Below are positions 9,358 to 18,070 of a DNA stretch of 44,295 nucleotides, piece by piece. The stretch covers positions 1-44,295 of the forward strand of contig JAMOVS010000072.1 in the NCBI GenBank assembly GCA_027061845.1, read 5' to 3'. Source of the DNA: Thermaceae bacterium. GTDB lineage: Bacteria > Deinococcota > Deinococci > Deinococcales > Marinithermaceae. How positions within the stretch are numbered: position 1 is the first letter of the stretch; every line of letters begins with the position of its first letter. The translations under genes and the position numbers were made by a program. Below the pieces are notes generated by a model that did no database searches, had not been told where the DNA came from, and was given only the letters and a program-made list of their open reading frames with translations.

Positions 9358-9894
9358 ATGCGCCGGTACCTCGCGTTCCTCCTGCTGCTTTTCGGCCCAG
9401 CCCTGGCCTCGGGGAACCCGGACGGGGACGGCACCCTGGTGGTGATCAACCAGACCCACGTCTTTCACACGCCGATCCCGATGACCGAGATCGTGGGGTC
9501 GCTGGGGGTCCAGGGAATCGGCGGCATCGGCCTCGACCCGAGCGGCTACGCCGAGCTCGGTGGCTTCGTGGAGTATCGGGAGTGGCGGGGGCGGATGGCG
9601 GCCACCGGCTCCCTGGGCCGGGCCGGGGGAAAGCTTTGCTACACCGGTGCCGTCGACTGGCTCGGCTACACCTACGAGGCCCGGATCAGCTACCGCATCC
9701 GGCTGGGCGGGGGCGGGGGGCTCCGGGTCTGCCACCCGGTGGGGAAGACCGAGGAGCTGACGGTGCTGCCGCTTTTCGAGGGGGTGGCCAACCTGCAACT
9801 GCGGGTGGTGCCCAACGTGATCGCCGACGTCAGCCTGATGGCCGGCTTCCCCCACGGTCTCGGCGCCGCGGTGGGATTCGCCCTCGCCTACTAA
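9358..9894 (+). CDS. Hypothetical secreted protein, possibly small beta-barrel
   Basis: Signal peptide MRRYLAFLLLLFGPALASG; Gly-rich alternating hydrophobic segments; no family recognised. Confidence 0.6.
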   Translation: MRRYLAFLLLLFGPALASGNPDGDGTLVVINQTHVFHTPIPMTEIVGSLGVQGIGGIGLDPSGYAELGGFVEYREWRGRMAATGSLGRAGGKLCYTGAVDWLGYTYEARISYRIRLGGGGGLRVCHPVGKTEELTVLPLFEGVANLQLRVVPNVIADVSLMAGFPHGLGAAVGFALAY

Positions 9895-9913
9895 GGGAGA
9901 GGTAGGTTAAGGC

Positions 9914-10675
9914 ATGCGCATCGTGGACCTGTCCGCCCCCATCCGCCCGAGCCCCGAGGGCACCCCCGAGTTCTTCAAGACCGAGATCGTCTACCACGGC
10001 CACCAGGAGGGCGCGGCCCAGATCGAGGCGCTCTTCGGCGTCCCCCGGGAGCTTTTGAAAGACGGCGAGGGCTGGGCCACCGAGACGATCACCCGCCTCG
10101 GCACCCACGACGCCACCCACGTGGACGCCCCCTACCACTACAACTCGAGGATCCAGGGGGAACCGGCGGCGACCATCGACCGGCTTCCCCTCGAGTGGTT
10201 CTTCGCCGACGGCGTGGTGCTCGACTTCACCGGGCGCGAGCGGGGCCAGGCGATCCGCCCGGAGGAGATCGAGGCCGAGCTCGCTCGCATCGGCTACCGG
10301 CTGAAACCCCTGGACATCGTGCTCGTCCGCACCGGCATGGACGCCTTCTACGACGACCCCAACTACTTCCTCCTAGGCCCCGGGGTCACCCCGGAGGCCA
10401 CCCGCTGGCTCTTCGAGCAGGGGGTGCGGGTGATGGGGATCGACGCCTGGAGCTGGGACGCGCCCCTCGACCTCGAGGCCGAGGCCGCCCTCAAGGAAAG
10501 GCGCCCGGGCATCTTCTGGGCCGCCCACCAGGTCGACCTCCCCTACGCCCAGATCGAGCGGCTCGTCCACCTGGACCGGCTCCCGCCCTACGGCTTCAAG
10601 GTCGCCGCCTTTCCGCTGAAGATCGAGGGCGCCAGCGCGGGGCCGGCCCGGGTGGTGGCGATCTTGGAGGAGTGA
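9914..10675 (+). CDS. Cyclase family protein (kynurenine formamidase-like metal-dependent hydrolase)
   Basis: MRIVDLSAPIRPSPEGTP...TRLGTHDATHVDAPYHYN...GVRVMGIDAWSWD; HGTHxDAPxH-like motif. Confidence 0.85.
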   Translation: MRIVDLSAPIRPSPEGTPEFFKTEIVYHGHQEGAAQIEALFGVPRELLKDGEGWATETITRLGTHDATHVDAPYHYNSRIQGEPAATIDRLPLEWFFADGVVLDFTGRERGQAIRPEEIEAELARIGYRLKPLDIVLVRTGMDAFYDDPNYFLLGPGVTPEATRWLFEQGVRVMGIDAWSWDAPLDLEAEAALKERRPGIFWAAHQVDLPYAQIERLVHLDRLPPYGFKVAAFPLKIEGASAGPARVVAILEE

Positions 10676-11640
10676 TGCGCTTTCGCCGGGTACGGACCGA
10701 GGACCAAGAGGCGGCGGTGGCGGTCTGGTTCGAGGACCGGTGGTGGCCGCTTTCCCCGTTCGAACGGGAGCTGGGCAGGGCCGCCCGCGACCTCGTCGAG
10801 GTCCTGGCCGGGGGGCCGCCGCTCTTTGAGCGGATCGTCCGCCTGCTCGAAAACGCAGAGGGGCCCCGGGCCTTCGACCCGGCGCCGCTGCTGCCCTTTT
10901 CGCCGGTGAGCTTTCGCGACTTCATGCTTTTCGAGGCCCACGTGATCGGGGCCAGCAAGGGCTGGCTCAAGCGGTTTCAGCCCCGGGCCTACCGGCTCGC
11001 CCTCCTCTACGAGCGCCTCACCGGCAAGCCCCACCCCAAGCTCCGCCCCAAGCCGCTTTGGTACCGGCGGCCGATCCACTACGTGGGCAACCCCGGCACC
11101 TTCCTCACCGAGGGGGCGGAGGTCCCCTGGCCGAGCTACACCCGGGCGCTCGACTTCGAGCTCGAGCTGGGCTTCGTCGTGGTTCGGCCGCTCGGGCGCG
11201 ACCCCAGCCTTGAAGAGGCCGCCCGGGCGATCGGGGGGTTTTTCGTGCTGAACGATTTCTCCGCCCGCGACCTGCAGGCCGCCGAGATGCAGTCGGGCTT
11301 CGGCCCGGTCAAGTCCAAGAACTTCGCCACCGGGGTCGGCCTCGAGGTGGTGAGCGCCGACGAGATCCTCCCCCGCTGGCAAGACCTCGCCGGCGAGGTC
11401 AAGCTGGGCGGCGAGCGGGTCTGCCGGGGGAAGGCCGCCGGGCCCCGCTTCGACCTGGCCGAGGCGGTGGCCTACGCCGCCCTGGGCGAGGGCCTGGTCC
11501 CCGGCGAGGCGATGGCCACCGGCACCTTCCCGGGCTGCTCCGGCCTCGAGGCCGACCGGCTCCTGGCCCCGGGGGACGAGGTCGAGGCCACCATCGAGGG
11601 CGTGGGGACGCTCAAAAACCGCGTGGGGCGCCCTAGTTGA
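10675..11640 (+). CDS. Fumarylacetoacetate hydrolase family protein
   Basis: ATG overlaps upstream TGA; FMLFEAHVIGASKG...YYVGNPGTFLTEGAEVPWPSYTRALDFELELGFVV...GFFVLNDFSARDLQAAEMQSGFGPVKSKNFATGVG. Confidence 0.87.
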   Translation: MRFRRVRTEDQEAAVAVWFEDRWWPLSPFERELGRAARDLVEVLAGGPPLFERIVRLLENAEGPRAFDPAPLLPFSPVSFRDFMLFEAHVIGASKGWLKRFQPRAYRLALLYERLTGKPHPKLRPKPLWYRRPIHYVGNPGTFLTEGAEVPWPSYTRALDFELELGFVVVRPLGRDPSLEEAARAIGGFFVLNDFSARDLQAAEMQSGFGPVKSKNFATGVGLEVVSADEILPRWQDLAGEVKLGGERVCRGKAAGPRFDLAEAVAYAALGEGLVPGEAMATGTFPGCSGLEADRLLAPGDEVEATIEGVGTLKNRVGRPS

Positions 11641-12970
11641 GGGTGCGCCCGTCCCGGAGGAGCTCCTCGGCGCGCTCGGCGTAGAGGCGGAGCGTCCCCG
11701 CCCAGTCGTCGGCCGGGGGGGTGTGGCGCAAAGCCAAGCGGGCCCGCTCGAGGACCTCGGCGGGGTCGGGGTAGCCGAGCTGGGCCAGGATCTCGACCGC
11801 GGTCTGCTGGGCCACGAGCCACTCGCGGCTGCCCTCGGGGGCGAGCTCGGCCACCCGGCGGTAGTGGGCCAGGGCCTCCTCGAGCTGCATCCGGTCGTAG
11901 GCGACGTGGGCCAAGAAGAGCTCGCCGGCGGCCGCCTGCCCCAAGCGGATCGCCTCCCGGCCCCAGGCGCGGGCGGCCTCGAGGTCGGCGAGCCGGTAGT
12001 AGAGCTCGGCCAGGTCGGCCGCCACCGCCCCCCGGTGGGGGTAGGCGGGGTCGGCGAAGAGCGCCTTCAAGGTCCGTTCCGCCTCGTCGCTTTTGCCCGC
12101 CTCCAAAAGCGCCACCGCGAGCTCGTGGCGGAGGTAGTTCCGCTCCTCCTCGGGGGCCCGCGAGAGGGCCTCGGAAAAGGCCTCCTGGGCCTCGGCGAAG
12201 CGCCCGAGCTCCATCGCCGCCTGCCCCTTCAAAAGCGCCACCCCGTAGCTGGGCTCGCCGAGCTCGGCCTCCCGGCGCTCGGCCTCGGCCAGGAGGTCGA
12301 GGGCCCGGCGCGGGTTTCCCAGCGCCAGCTCGGCGCGGGCGGTGAGGTAGTGCCAGCTGGCCTCGGCGTCGGGGTCCGGCGGCGGCCCGCCGGCGGCGAG
12401 CAGGGCCTTCGCCTCCTCCGGGAGCCCCGCGTCCAGCGCCGCCGCCGCCGCGTCCAGGGCGAGGTAGGGCCGGTCCTCGGCGGGGGCCTTGAAGAACGCC
12501 TCCTGGTAGGCCTCGAACGCCTCCCGGCTCTTCCCCAGGTCCTCCAGCGACTTGGCCCGGAGGTCGGCGGCCCGCCAGGCCAGGAAGGCGGGAAGCGGCC
12601 GGGCCGCTTCCAAAAGCGCGATCGCCTGCTCCGGCTCGCCGGCAAAAAGCGCCGCCTGCGCCAGGTGGTAGGCGGCGCGGGGGTCTTCGGGGGCAAACGG
12701 CGTCGGGGGCTCGCCGCGGAAGGCGGCGGCCAGAGCCGAAAGGGCGCGGAAGAGCGGGTCCTCCCGGGAGCCCGGGTCCAGCTCCAGCACCTGCGCCAGG
12801 GCGGCCTCCAGGTTCTCGAGCTCGGCCTCGCCGTAAAGCGCGTAGAACTCGGCCAGCCGCAGCGCCGCCCGAGCGGCGTCCTTGGGAAGCGGCGCCTGCG
12901 CCCGGCGAACCAGCTCCCCAAAGGCTTCCTGATACCGCCCCTCCGCGAGAAAACGCTCGGCCCGGTCCAT
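11633..12970 (-). CDS. TPR-repeat protein
   Basis: MDRAERFLAEGRYQEAFGELVRRA...; repeated A-rich helical hairpins (AAGELFLAHVAYDRMQLEEALAHYRRVAELAPEG). Confidence 0.75.
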   Translation of the reverse strand: MDRAERFLAEGRYQEAFGELVRRAQAPLPKDAARAALRLAEFYALYGEAELENLEAALAQVLELDPGSREDPLFRALSALAAAFRGEPPTPFAPEDPRAAYHLAQAALFAGEPEQAIALLEAARPLPAFLAWRAADLRAKSLEDLGKSREAFEAYQEAFFKAPAEDRPYLALDAAAAALDAGLPEEAKALLAAGGPPPDPDAEASWHYLTARAELALGNPRRALDLLAEAERREAELGEPSYGVALLKGQAAMELGRFAEAQEAFSEALSRAPEEERNYLRHELAVALLEAGKSDEAERTLKALFADPAYPHRGAVAADLAELYYRLADLEAARAWGREAIRLGQAAAGELFLAHVAYDRMQLEEALAHYRRVAELAPEGSREWLVAQQTAVEILAQLGYPDPAEVLERARLALRHTPPADDWAGTLRLYAERAEELLRDGRTLN

Positions 12971-13027
12971 CGGCCCCGCTAGATTACCCAGCCCCACTAA
13001 CGAACTTCAAGAAAGCCAGCGTGTACC

Positions 13028-14893
13028 ATGAGCGCTGGAGGGAAGGCGTTGGCGAACCGAATCAACCCGTGGATCCCGGTCATCCTCTTCATTCTCGGCT
13101 ACTGGCTCTTCTCCCAGCTCTCCCCGGGCGCGGCGCCCAAGATCCCCTACTCCCAGTTCAAGACCCTGGTGGCCGAGGGCAAGGTGGAGCGGGTGGTGAT
13201 CTCCGACACCCGCATCACCGGCTACCTGAAAGAGCCGGAAAGGCTCCCCACCCCCACCGGCACCACCGTGGCCAAGCGCTTCGTGGTGGACCTGCCGCCG
13301 CCCTCGGTAAGCGACCGGGAACTCTTGAAATTCCTCGAGGACCACGGCGTCGTGGTCGAGACCCAAAGCCCCTCGATCTGGCCGCAGCTTCTGCTCTACC
13401 TGGGCCCGACCCTGCTCTTGATCGCCTTCTTCTGGTTCTTCTTCATGCGCAGCCAGGGGGGCATGGGCCAGGTCACCCAGTTCGGCCAGTCCCGGGCCCG
13501 GCTCTACGGCACCGAGCGGCGGGTGCAGACCACCTTCGCCGACGTCGCCGGCCACAAGGAGGCCAAGGCCGAGCTCAAGGAGGTCGTCGAGTTTCTGAAG
13601 AACCCCGAGAAGTACCGCAAGCTCGGGGCCGAGATCCCCAAGGGCGTCCTGCTGGTGGGCCCGCCGGGCACCGGCAAGACCCTGCTCGCCCGGGCGGTGG
13701 CCGGCGAGGCCGGGGTGCCGTTTTTCTCGGTGACCGCCAGCGAGTTCATGGAGATGTTCGTCGGCGTGGGGGCGAGCCGGGTGCGCACCCTCTTCGAGGA
13801 CGCCCGCAGGCACGCGCCCTCGATCATCTTCATCGACGAGCTCGACTCCATCGGCCGAAAGCGCGGCGCCGGCATCGGCGGCGGCCACGACGAGCGGGAG
13901 CAGACCTTGAACCAGATCCTGGCCGAGATGGACGGCTTCGAGAAGGACACCAACGTGATCGTGCTCGCCGCCACCAACCGGCCCGACATCCTAGATCCCG
14001 CCCTCCTCCGCCCCGGCCGCTTCGACCGCCAGGTGGTGGTGGGGCTTCCCAGCCTGGAGGAGCGCAAGGAGATCCTCCAGGTCCACGTCAAGAACAAGCC
14101 CCTGGCCGAGGACGTGGACCTCGACGAGCTCGCCCGCGTCACCCCCGGCTTCTCCGGCGCCGACCTCAAGAACCTCGCCAACGAGGCGGCCCTGATCGCC
14201 GCCCGCGAGGGGGCGAGCCGGATCCGCCAGGAGCACTTCCTGAAGGCGCTGGACAAGATCACGCTGGGCCTCGAGCGGGGGGCCTTGAAGCTCTCCGACA
14301 CCGAGCGCCGGGCGGTCGCCTACCACGAAGCCGGCCACGCGGTGGCCAGCGAGGTGCTGCCCCACGCCGACCCGGTGACCAAGGTCTCGATCGTGCCGCG
14401 GGGGATGGCCCTCGGGGTCACCGTGCCCCGGCCCGAGGAGCGGGTGCTGATCTCCCGGGAGCACCTGATGGACGAGCTCAGCGTCCTGATGGGCGGGCGG
14501 GCGGCCGAGGAGCTCTTCACCGGCACCGTCACCACCGGCGCCGAGAACGACTTCAAGCGGGCCACCGAGCTGGCCAAGAGGATGGTCCTCGACTGGGGCA
14601 TGGGGGAGCACTTCAAGAACATCGCCTGGGGCTCCCACACCGGCCCGGTCTTTTTGGGCGAGGAGCTGGCCCGGCGCAAGGACTACTCCGAGGAGACCGC
14701 CCGGCTGGTCGACGAGGACGTGCGCCGCATCCTCGACGAGGCCTACCTGCGCACCAAGAAGGTGCTCGAGGAACACGCCGAGGCGATGCACAAGATCGCC
14801 GAGGAGCTCCTGGAGCACGAGACCATCCCCGGCGAGCGGGTGCGGGAGATCCTGAAGGGCGAGCGCGAGGAAGAAAAGGAAGAAGAGGCCTAG
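13028..14893 (+). CDS. ftsH: ATP-dependent zinc metalloprotease FtsH
   Basis: Walker [27 protein letters not shown] region, HEAGH zinc motif. Confidence 0.97.
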   Translation: MSAGGKALANRINPWIPVILFILGYWLFSQLSPGAAPKIPYSQFKTLVAEGKVERVVISDTRITGYLKEPERLPTPTGTTVAKRFVVDLPPPSVSDRELLKFLEDHGVVVETQSPSIWPQLLLYLGPTLLLIAFFWFFFMRSQGGMGQVTQFGQSRARLYGTERRVQTTFADVAGHKEAKAELKEVVEFLKNPEKYRKLGAEIPKGVLLVGPPGTGKTLLARAVAGEAGVPFFSVTASEFMEMFVGVGASRVRTLFEDARRHAPSIIFIDELDSIGRKRGAGIGGGHDEREQTLNQILAEMDGFEKDTNVIVLAATNRPDILDPALLRPGRFDRQVVVGLPSLEERKEILQVHVKNKPLAEDVDLDELARVTPGFSGADLKNLANEAALIAAREGASRIRQEHFLKALDKITLGLERGALKLSDTERRAVAYHEAGHAVASEVLPHADPVTKVSIVPRGMALGVTVPRPEERVLISREHLMDELSVLMGGRAAEELFTGTVTTGAENDFKRATELAKRMVLDWGMGEHFKNIAWGSHTGPVFLGEELARRKDYSEETARLVDEDVRRILDEAYLRTKKVLEEHAEAMHKIAEELLEHETIPGERVREILKGEREEEKEEEA

Positions 14894-15327
14894 ACGGGGT
14901 CGTCCCGGTGGGGCAGCCAGACGTAGCGGTAGAACTTCCGCTCGTCCTCCAAGACGTCCCGCGGGGTGGCCTCGATCAGGTCCTTGGCCCAGGCCTCGAT
15001 GCGACGCGCGGTCTCCTCGCCGTAGCGCAAGAGCGCCCGCCGGTAGTCCTCGGCGGTGTAGGTGCGCCCGCCGACGAAGGGCCGGCCGTCCAGGGCGGCG
15101 AGCTGGAAGACGGCGTACTTCTCGTAGTCGAGCGGACGGCCCCTTCGGGCCCAGGAGGCCGCCTCCCGCTCCCTCCTCCGGCCGTAGACGTGGAGGTTTT
15201 TGAAGATCGCGTACTTGGTGGCCTGGGCGATCCCGATCGCCTCGGCCTCCTCCTCGGGGTACCCGAGCGCCAGGGCGCGGTACTTCTGCAGCGCCGCCAT
15301 CTTGGGGAAACGGCCCACCTCCGCCAT
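14890..15327 (-). CDS. Conserved hypothetical protein
   Basis: 145-aa ORF, divergent from fab[50 protein letters not shown]. Confidence 0.65.
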   Translation of the reverse strand: MAEVGRFPKMAALQKYRALALGYPEEEAEAIGIAQATKYAIFKNLHVYGRRREREAASWARRGRPLDYEKYAVFQLAALDGRPFVGGRTYTAEDYRRALLRYGEETARRIEAWAKDLIEATPRDVLEDERKFYRYVWLPHRDDPV

Positions 15328-15335
15328 ATCCCCAT

Positions 15336-15343
15336 GCTATAGA
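15336..15343. promoter_or_regulatory. Shared palindromic -10 (CTATAG) between divergent 15327(-) and fabI(+)
   Basis: -10-like hexamers TATAGA (+) and TATAGC (-), each 8 nt from its ATG. Confidence 0.4.
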
Positions 15344-15351
15344 CTCGAGGC

Positions 15352-16146
15352 ATGGTTCCCATCGACCTCTCGGGCAAGAAAGCGGTCATCTTCGGGGTAA
15401 CCAACGAGCGCAGCCTCGGGTTCGCCATCGGCAAGAAGCTCAAGGAGGCCGGCGCCCAGGTGGCGATGACCTACCAGGGCGAGCGGGTCCGGCCGCTGGT
15501 GGAGAAGGCCACCCGGGGCATCGCCGACCGCCTCTTCGAGCTGGACGTCACCGACGAGGACCGGCTCCGGGAAGTGATCGGGACGATCGCGCGGGAGTGG
15601 GGCCCGGTGGACGCCGCCGTCCACGCCATCGCCTTCGCCCCCCGGCGGGCGATGGAGGGACGCTACCTGGACACCGCCAAGGAGGACTGGCTGAAGGCCC
15701 TCGAGGTCAGCGCCTACTCCCTGGTGGCGATCGCCCGGGAGCTCGAGCCCCACCTCAGCCCGGGGGCGGGGATCGTCGCGCTCTCGTACTACGCCGCCGA
15801 AAAGTACGTGCCCAAGTACAACGTCATGGCGATCGCCAAAAGCGCCCTCGAGGCCAGCGTCCGCTACCTCGCCGCCGAGCTCGGCCCCAAGGGGGTGCGG
15901 GTCAACGCGGTGAGCGCCGGCCCGGTGCGCACCGTCGCCGCCCGCAGCATCCCCGGCTTCACCCTGCTTTGGGACCACGTGGAGAAGGTCGCCCCCCTGC
16001 GCCGCAACGTCACCCAGGAGGAGGTCGGGAATCTGGGGCTCTTTCTGCTCTCGCCGCTCGCTTCCGGGATCACCGGCGAGGTGGTCTACGTCGACGCCGG
16101 CTACCACATCATCGGCATCCCCGACCCCGGCACGGTGGACGTCTAA
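15352..16146 (+). CDS. fabI: Enoyl-[acyl-carrier-protein] reductase (NADH)
   Basis: DLSGKKAVIFGVTNERSLGFAIGKKLKEAGAQVAMTYQ...ALSYYAAEKYVPKYNVMAIAKSALEASVRYLAAELGPKGVRVNAVSAGPVRT. Confidence 0.94.
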   Translation: MVPIDLSGKKAVIFGVTNERSLGFAIGKKLKEAGAQVAMTYQGERVRPLVEKATRGIADRLFELDVTDEDRLREVIGTIAREWGPVDAAVHAIAFAPRRAMEGRYLDTAKEDWLKALEVSAYSLVAIARELEPHLSPGAGIVALSYYAAEKYVPKYNVMAIAKSALEASVRYLAAELGPKGVRVNAVSAGPVRTVAARSIPGFTLLWDHVEKVAPLRRNVTQEEVGNLGLFLLSPLASGITGEVVYVDAGYHIIGIPDPGTVDV

Positions 16147-16173
16147 CCCCGGTTATCTCCCGTTAACCCCCTC
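16144..16173 (+). promoter_or_regulatory. Three 10-bp-phased direct repeats upstream of yceI (candidate OmpR-family response regulator site)
   Basis: TAACCCCGGT TATCTCCCGT TAACCCCCTC. Confidence 0.35.
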
Positions 16174-16196
16174 CCGGGACAATTGTCCCGGGAGGG
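16169..16196. repeat. Perfect 28-bp palindrome overlapping the yceI Shine-Dalgarno
   Basis: CCCTCCCGGGACAATTGTCCCGGGAGGG; 14 nt + exact reverse complement. Confidence 0.9.
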
Positions 16197-16202
16197 AAAA
16201 CG

Positions 16203-16760
16203 ATGAAAGGAAATCGCCGGACACGGCTCGGTTGGGGCGTCGCCGCGCTGCTTTTCCTATCCAGCCTCGTCTACGCCGCCCCCACGCCCTACCGCGTTCA
16301 GGGCCGCGTGGTCTACCAGGCCAAGAGCCCGATCGGCACGTTTAAGGGCAAGAACGAAGCCGTCCAGGGGGAGATCCTCTGGGACCCCGAGACCGGCACG
16401 CTCAGCGGTAAGGTCTGCCTGGACCTCAGCCGGTGGGAGTCGGGCGAACCGCTCCGCGACAAGCACACCCGGGCCATGTTCGAGGTCGACCGCTACCCCG
16501 AGGCCTGCTACGTCATCACCGGAATCGAGGGGGATCCGGCCCAGGGCCCGGTGACCCTGCTCGGCGAGCTCACCCTGCACGGCGTCACCCGCCCCCTCGC
16601 CATCCCCGGGACGGTGCGCTTTGAAGGGGAAACGATCCTCTTCGAGGGGCAGTTCGAAACCAAGATCACCGACTGGAAGATGAAGCGGCCCAGCCTCATG
16701 GGCATCAAGGTCCGGGACCCGGTCCGGGTCTGGGTCTACGGGGAGGCGATTCCGAAATGA
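16203..16760 (+). CDS. YceI family protein
   Basis: Signal peptide; VVYQAKSPIGTFKGKNEAVQGEILWDPETGTLSGKVCLDLSRWESGEPLRDKHTRAMFEVDRYPEACYVITGI...GELTLHGVTRPLAIPGTV. Confidence 0.88.
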   Translation: MKGNRRTRLGWGVAALLFLSSLVYAAPTPYRVQGRVVYQAKSPIGTFKGKNEAVQGEILWDPETGTLSGKVCLDLSRWESGEPLRDKHTRAMFEVDRYPEACYVITGIEGDPAQGPVTLLGELTLHGVTRPLAIPGTVRFEGETILFEGQFETKITDWKMKRPSLMGIKVRDPVRVWVYGEAIPK

Positions 16761-17557
16761 AGCGGCTCGGGTGGATGCTCCTTTTGCTCCTGGGCGTGGT
16801 GGCCGCGAGCGGCCTCAGCCGCTACCTCTGGGTTCAGGTGGACCCGGAGAGCGGGGAGACGCGCCTTTCGAACGGCGATCCCCTTCCGCCGGAGCTCGCC
16901 GGCCGGGTCGTCCCCGGTCAGTACCTCGAGCTCGAGGACGGCAGGCTCGAACCCAAGCGCACCTGGCGCCCGCCGCTGGACCTCACCAAGACCTTCGAAC
17001 CGGCCGACGCCTCCCGGGTCAGCTTCAGCCACGAGCGTCACTTCGCCGCCCTCGGCGCCAAGGCCACCACCTGCGAGACCTGCCATCGCACCCTGGACGA
17101 GCAGAAAACCTGGGAGAGCCTGGCCGAAGACCCCACGCGGGAACCCCACGGCGAGACCTCGCTGGGGCGTTTCTGCGCCAGCTGCCACGACGGCAAGACC
17201 GAGATCGCTGCCATCGAGGGCGCCGACCCGCCACGTAATGACGTCGTCTTCACCGCCTTCGGCCGCACCGGGGACCCAAGCTGCCACCGCTGCCACGCCC
17301 CCAAGGACCACCGGCAGGGCTTCACCGGTCGCCACGGCGACATCGTCGAGCGAAGCGGGCGGCAAAGCTGCGCCGACTGCCATCGCGGCGCGCTCGGCAT
17401 CACCCCGAAGGAGATCGACCAGGCCCGAGCCTTCTACTACGCCCAGCTGCGGCTTTTGCAAAACCCCGAGGACGAGGCCGCCTTCAACGTCACCCTGCCC
17501 AACAACTTCTGCGCCTACTGCCACGGCACCGACCTCAAGGCCTGGTACGACGACTAG
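16757..17557 (+). CDS. Multihaem c-type cytochrome, c(7)-like (five CXXCH)
   Basis: CETCH, CASCH, CHRCH, CADCH and CAYCH motifs; N-terminal TM/signal; SFSHERHF haem-ligand motif. Confidence 0.85.
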   Translation: MKRLGWMLLLLLGVVAASGLSRYLWVQVDPESGETRLSNGDPLPPELAGRVVPGQYLELEDGRLEPKRTWRPPLDLTKTFEPADASRVSFSHERHFAALGAKATTCETCHRTLDEQKTWESLAEDPTREPHGETSLGRFCASCHDGKTEIAAIEGADPPRNDVVFTAFGRTGDPSCHRCHAPKDHRQGFTGRHGDIVERSGRQSCADCHRGALGITPKEIDQARAFYYAQLRLLQNPEDEAAFNVTLPNNFCAYCHGTDLKAWYDD

Positions 17558-17572
17558 GAAAGGGGGAACCGA

Positions 17573-17971
17573 ATGCGCGCGTGGATTCGAAACCACCTGC
17601 CAGAAATCGTCCTCCTCTGGAGCGCCTTGAGCTTTTTCGTGCTCTTCCTCGAGCTGGTGCTCACCGGGCACACCGAAGAGCTTCAGCTCGTCGGAACCCT
17701 GGCCGCCCTCCTTGGCGCGCTCGCGGCCCTGGCCGGGCTCGGCCCCGCGCCGCTTAGGAAACTCGCGATCCTGGCCCTGGCGCTGGTCGCCCTGGCGGGC
17801 GCCGTCGGCACCGCGGCGCACTGGAGCGAGGGCAAGGAAGAGGTTCGCCACTACGAATACGACGACGAGGACGAGGAGGAAGAGGAGGCCGCGCCCCCGC
17901 CTCTCGCCCCCCTCGGCCTCTCCGGCACCGCGCTGCTCGCGGTGCTGGCCATCCTCGCCCGGGACGAGTGA
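17573..17971 (+). CDS. Small membrane protein with acidic YDDEDEEEEEA segment
   Basis: About 3-4 hydrophobic helices; co-directional with the cytochrome and ending before a terminator. Confidence 0.65.
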   Translation: MRAWIRNHLPEIVLLWSALSFFVLFLELVLTGHTEELQLVGTLAALLGALAALAGLGPAPLRKLAILALALVALAGAVGTAAHWSEGKEEVRHYEYDDEDEEEEEAAPPPLAPLGLSGTALLAVLAILARDE

Positions 17972-17987
17972 GTCCATCCCCTCCTCC

Positions 17988-18016
17988 GGGGCACCCCCTC
18001 TCGGGGTGCCCCTTTT
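17988..18016 (+). terminator. Intrinsic terminator of the yceI-cytochrome unit
   Basis: GGGGCACCCC-CTCTC-GGGGTGCCCC-TTTT. Confidence 0.85.
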
Positions 18017-18038
18017 GTTATCCCCGCGTTTACCCCTA
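18017..18038 (+). promoter_or_regulatory. 11-bp direct repeats GTTATCCCCGC/GTTTACCCCTA (candidate regulator site)
   Basis: Resembles the motif at 16144-16173 and 18896-18906. Confidence 0.35.
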
Positions 18039-18070
18039 CCCCCTAAGGTCTAAGGCGGAGGTGATGGAAG

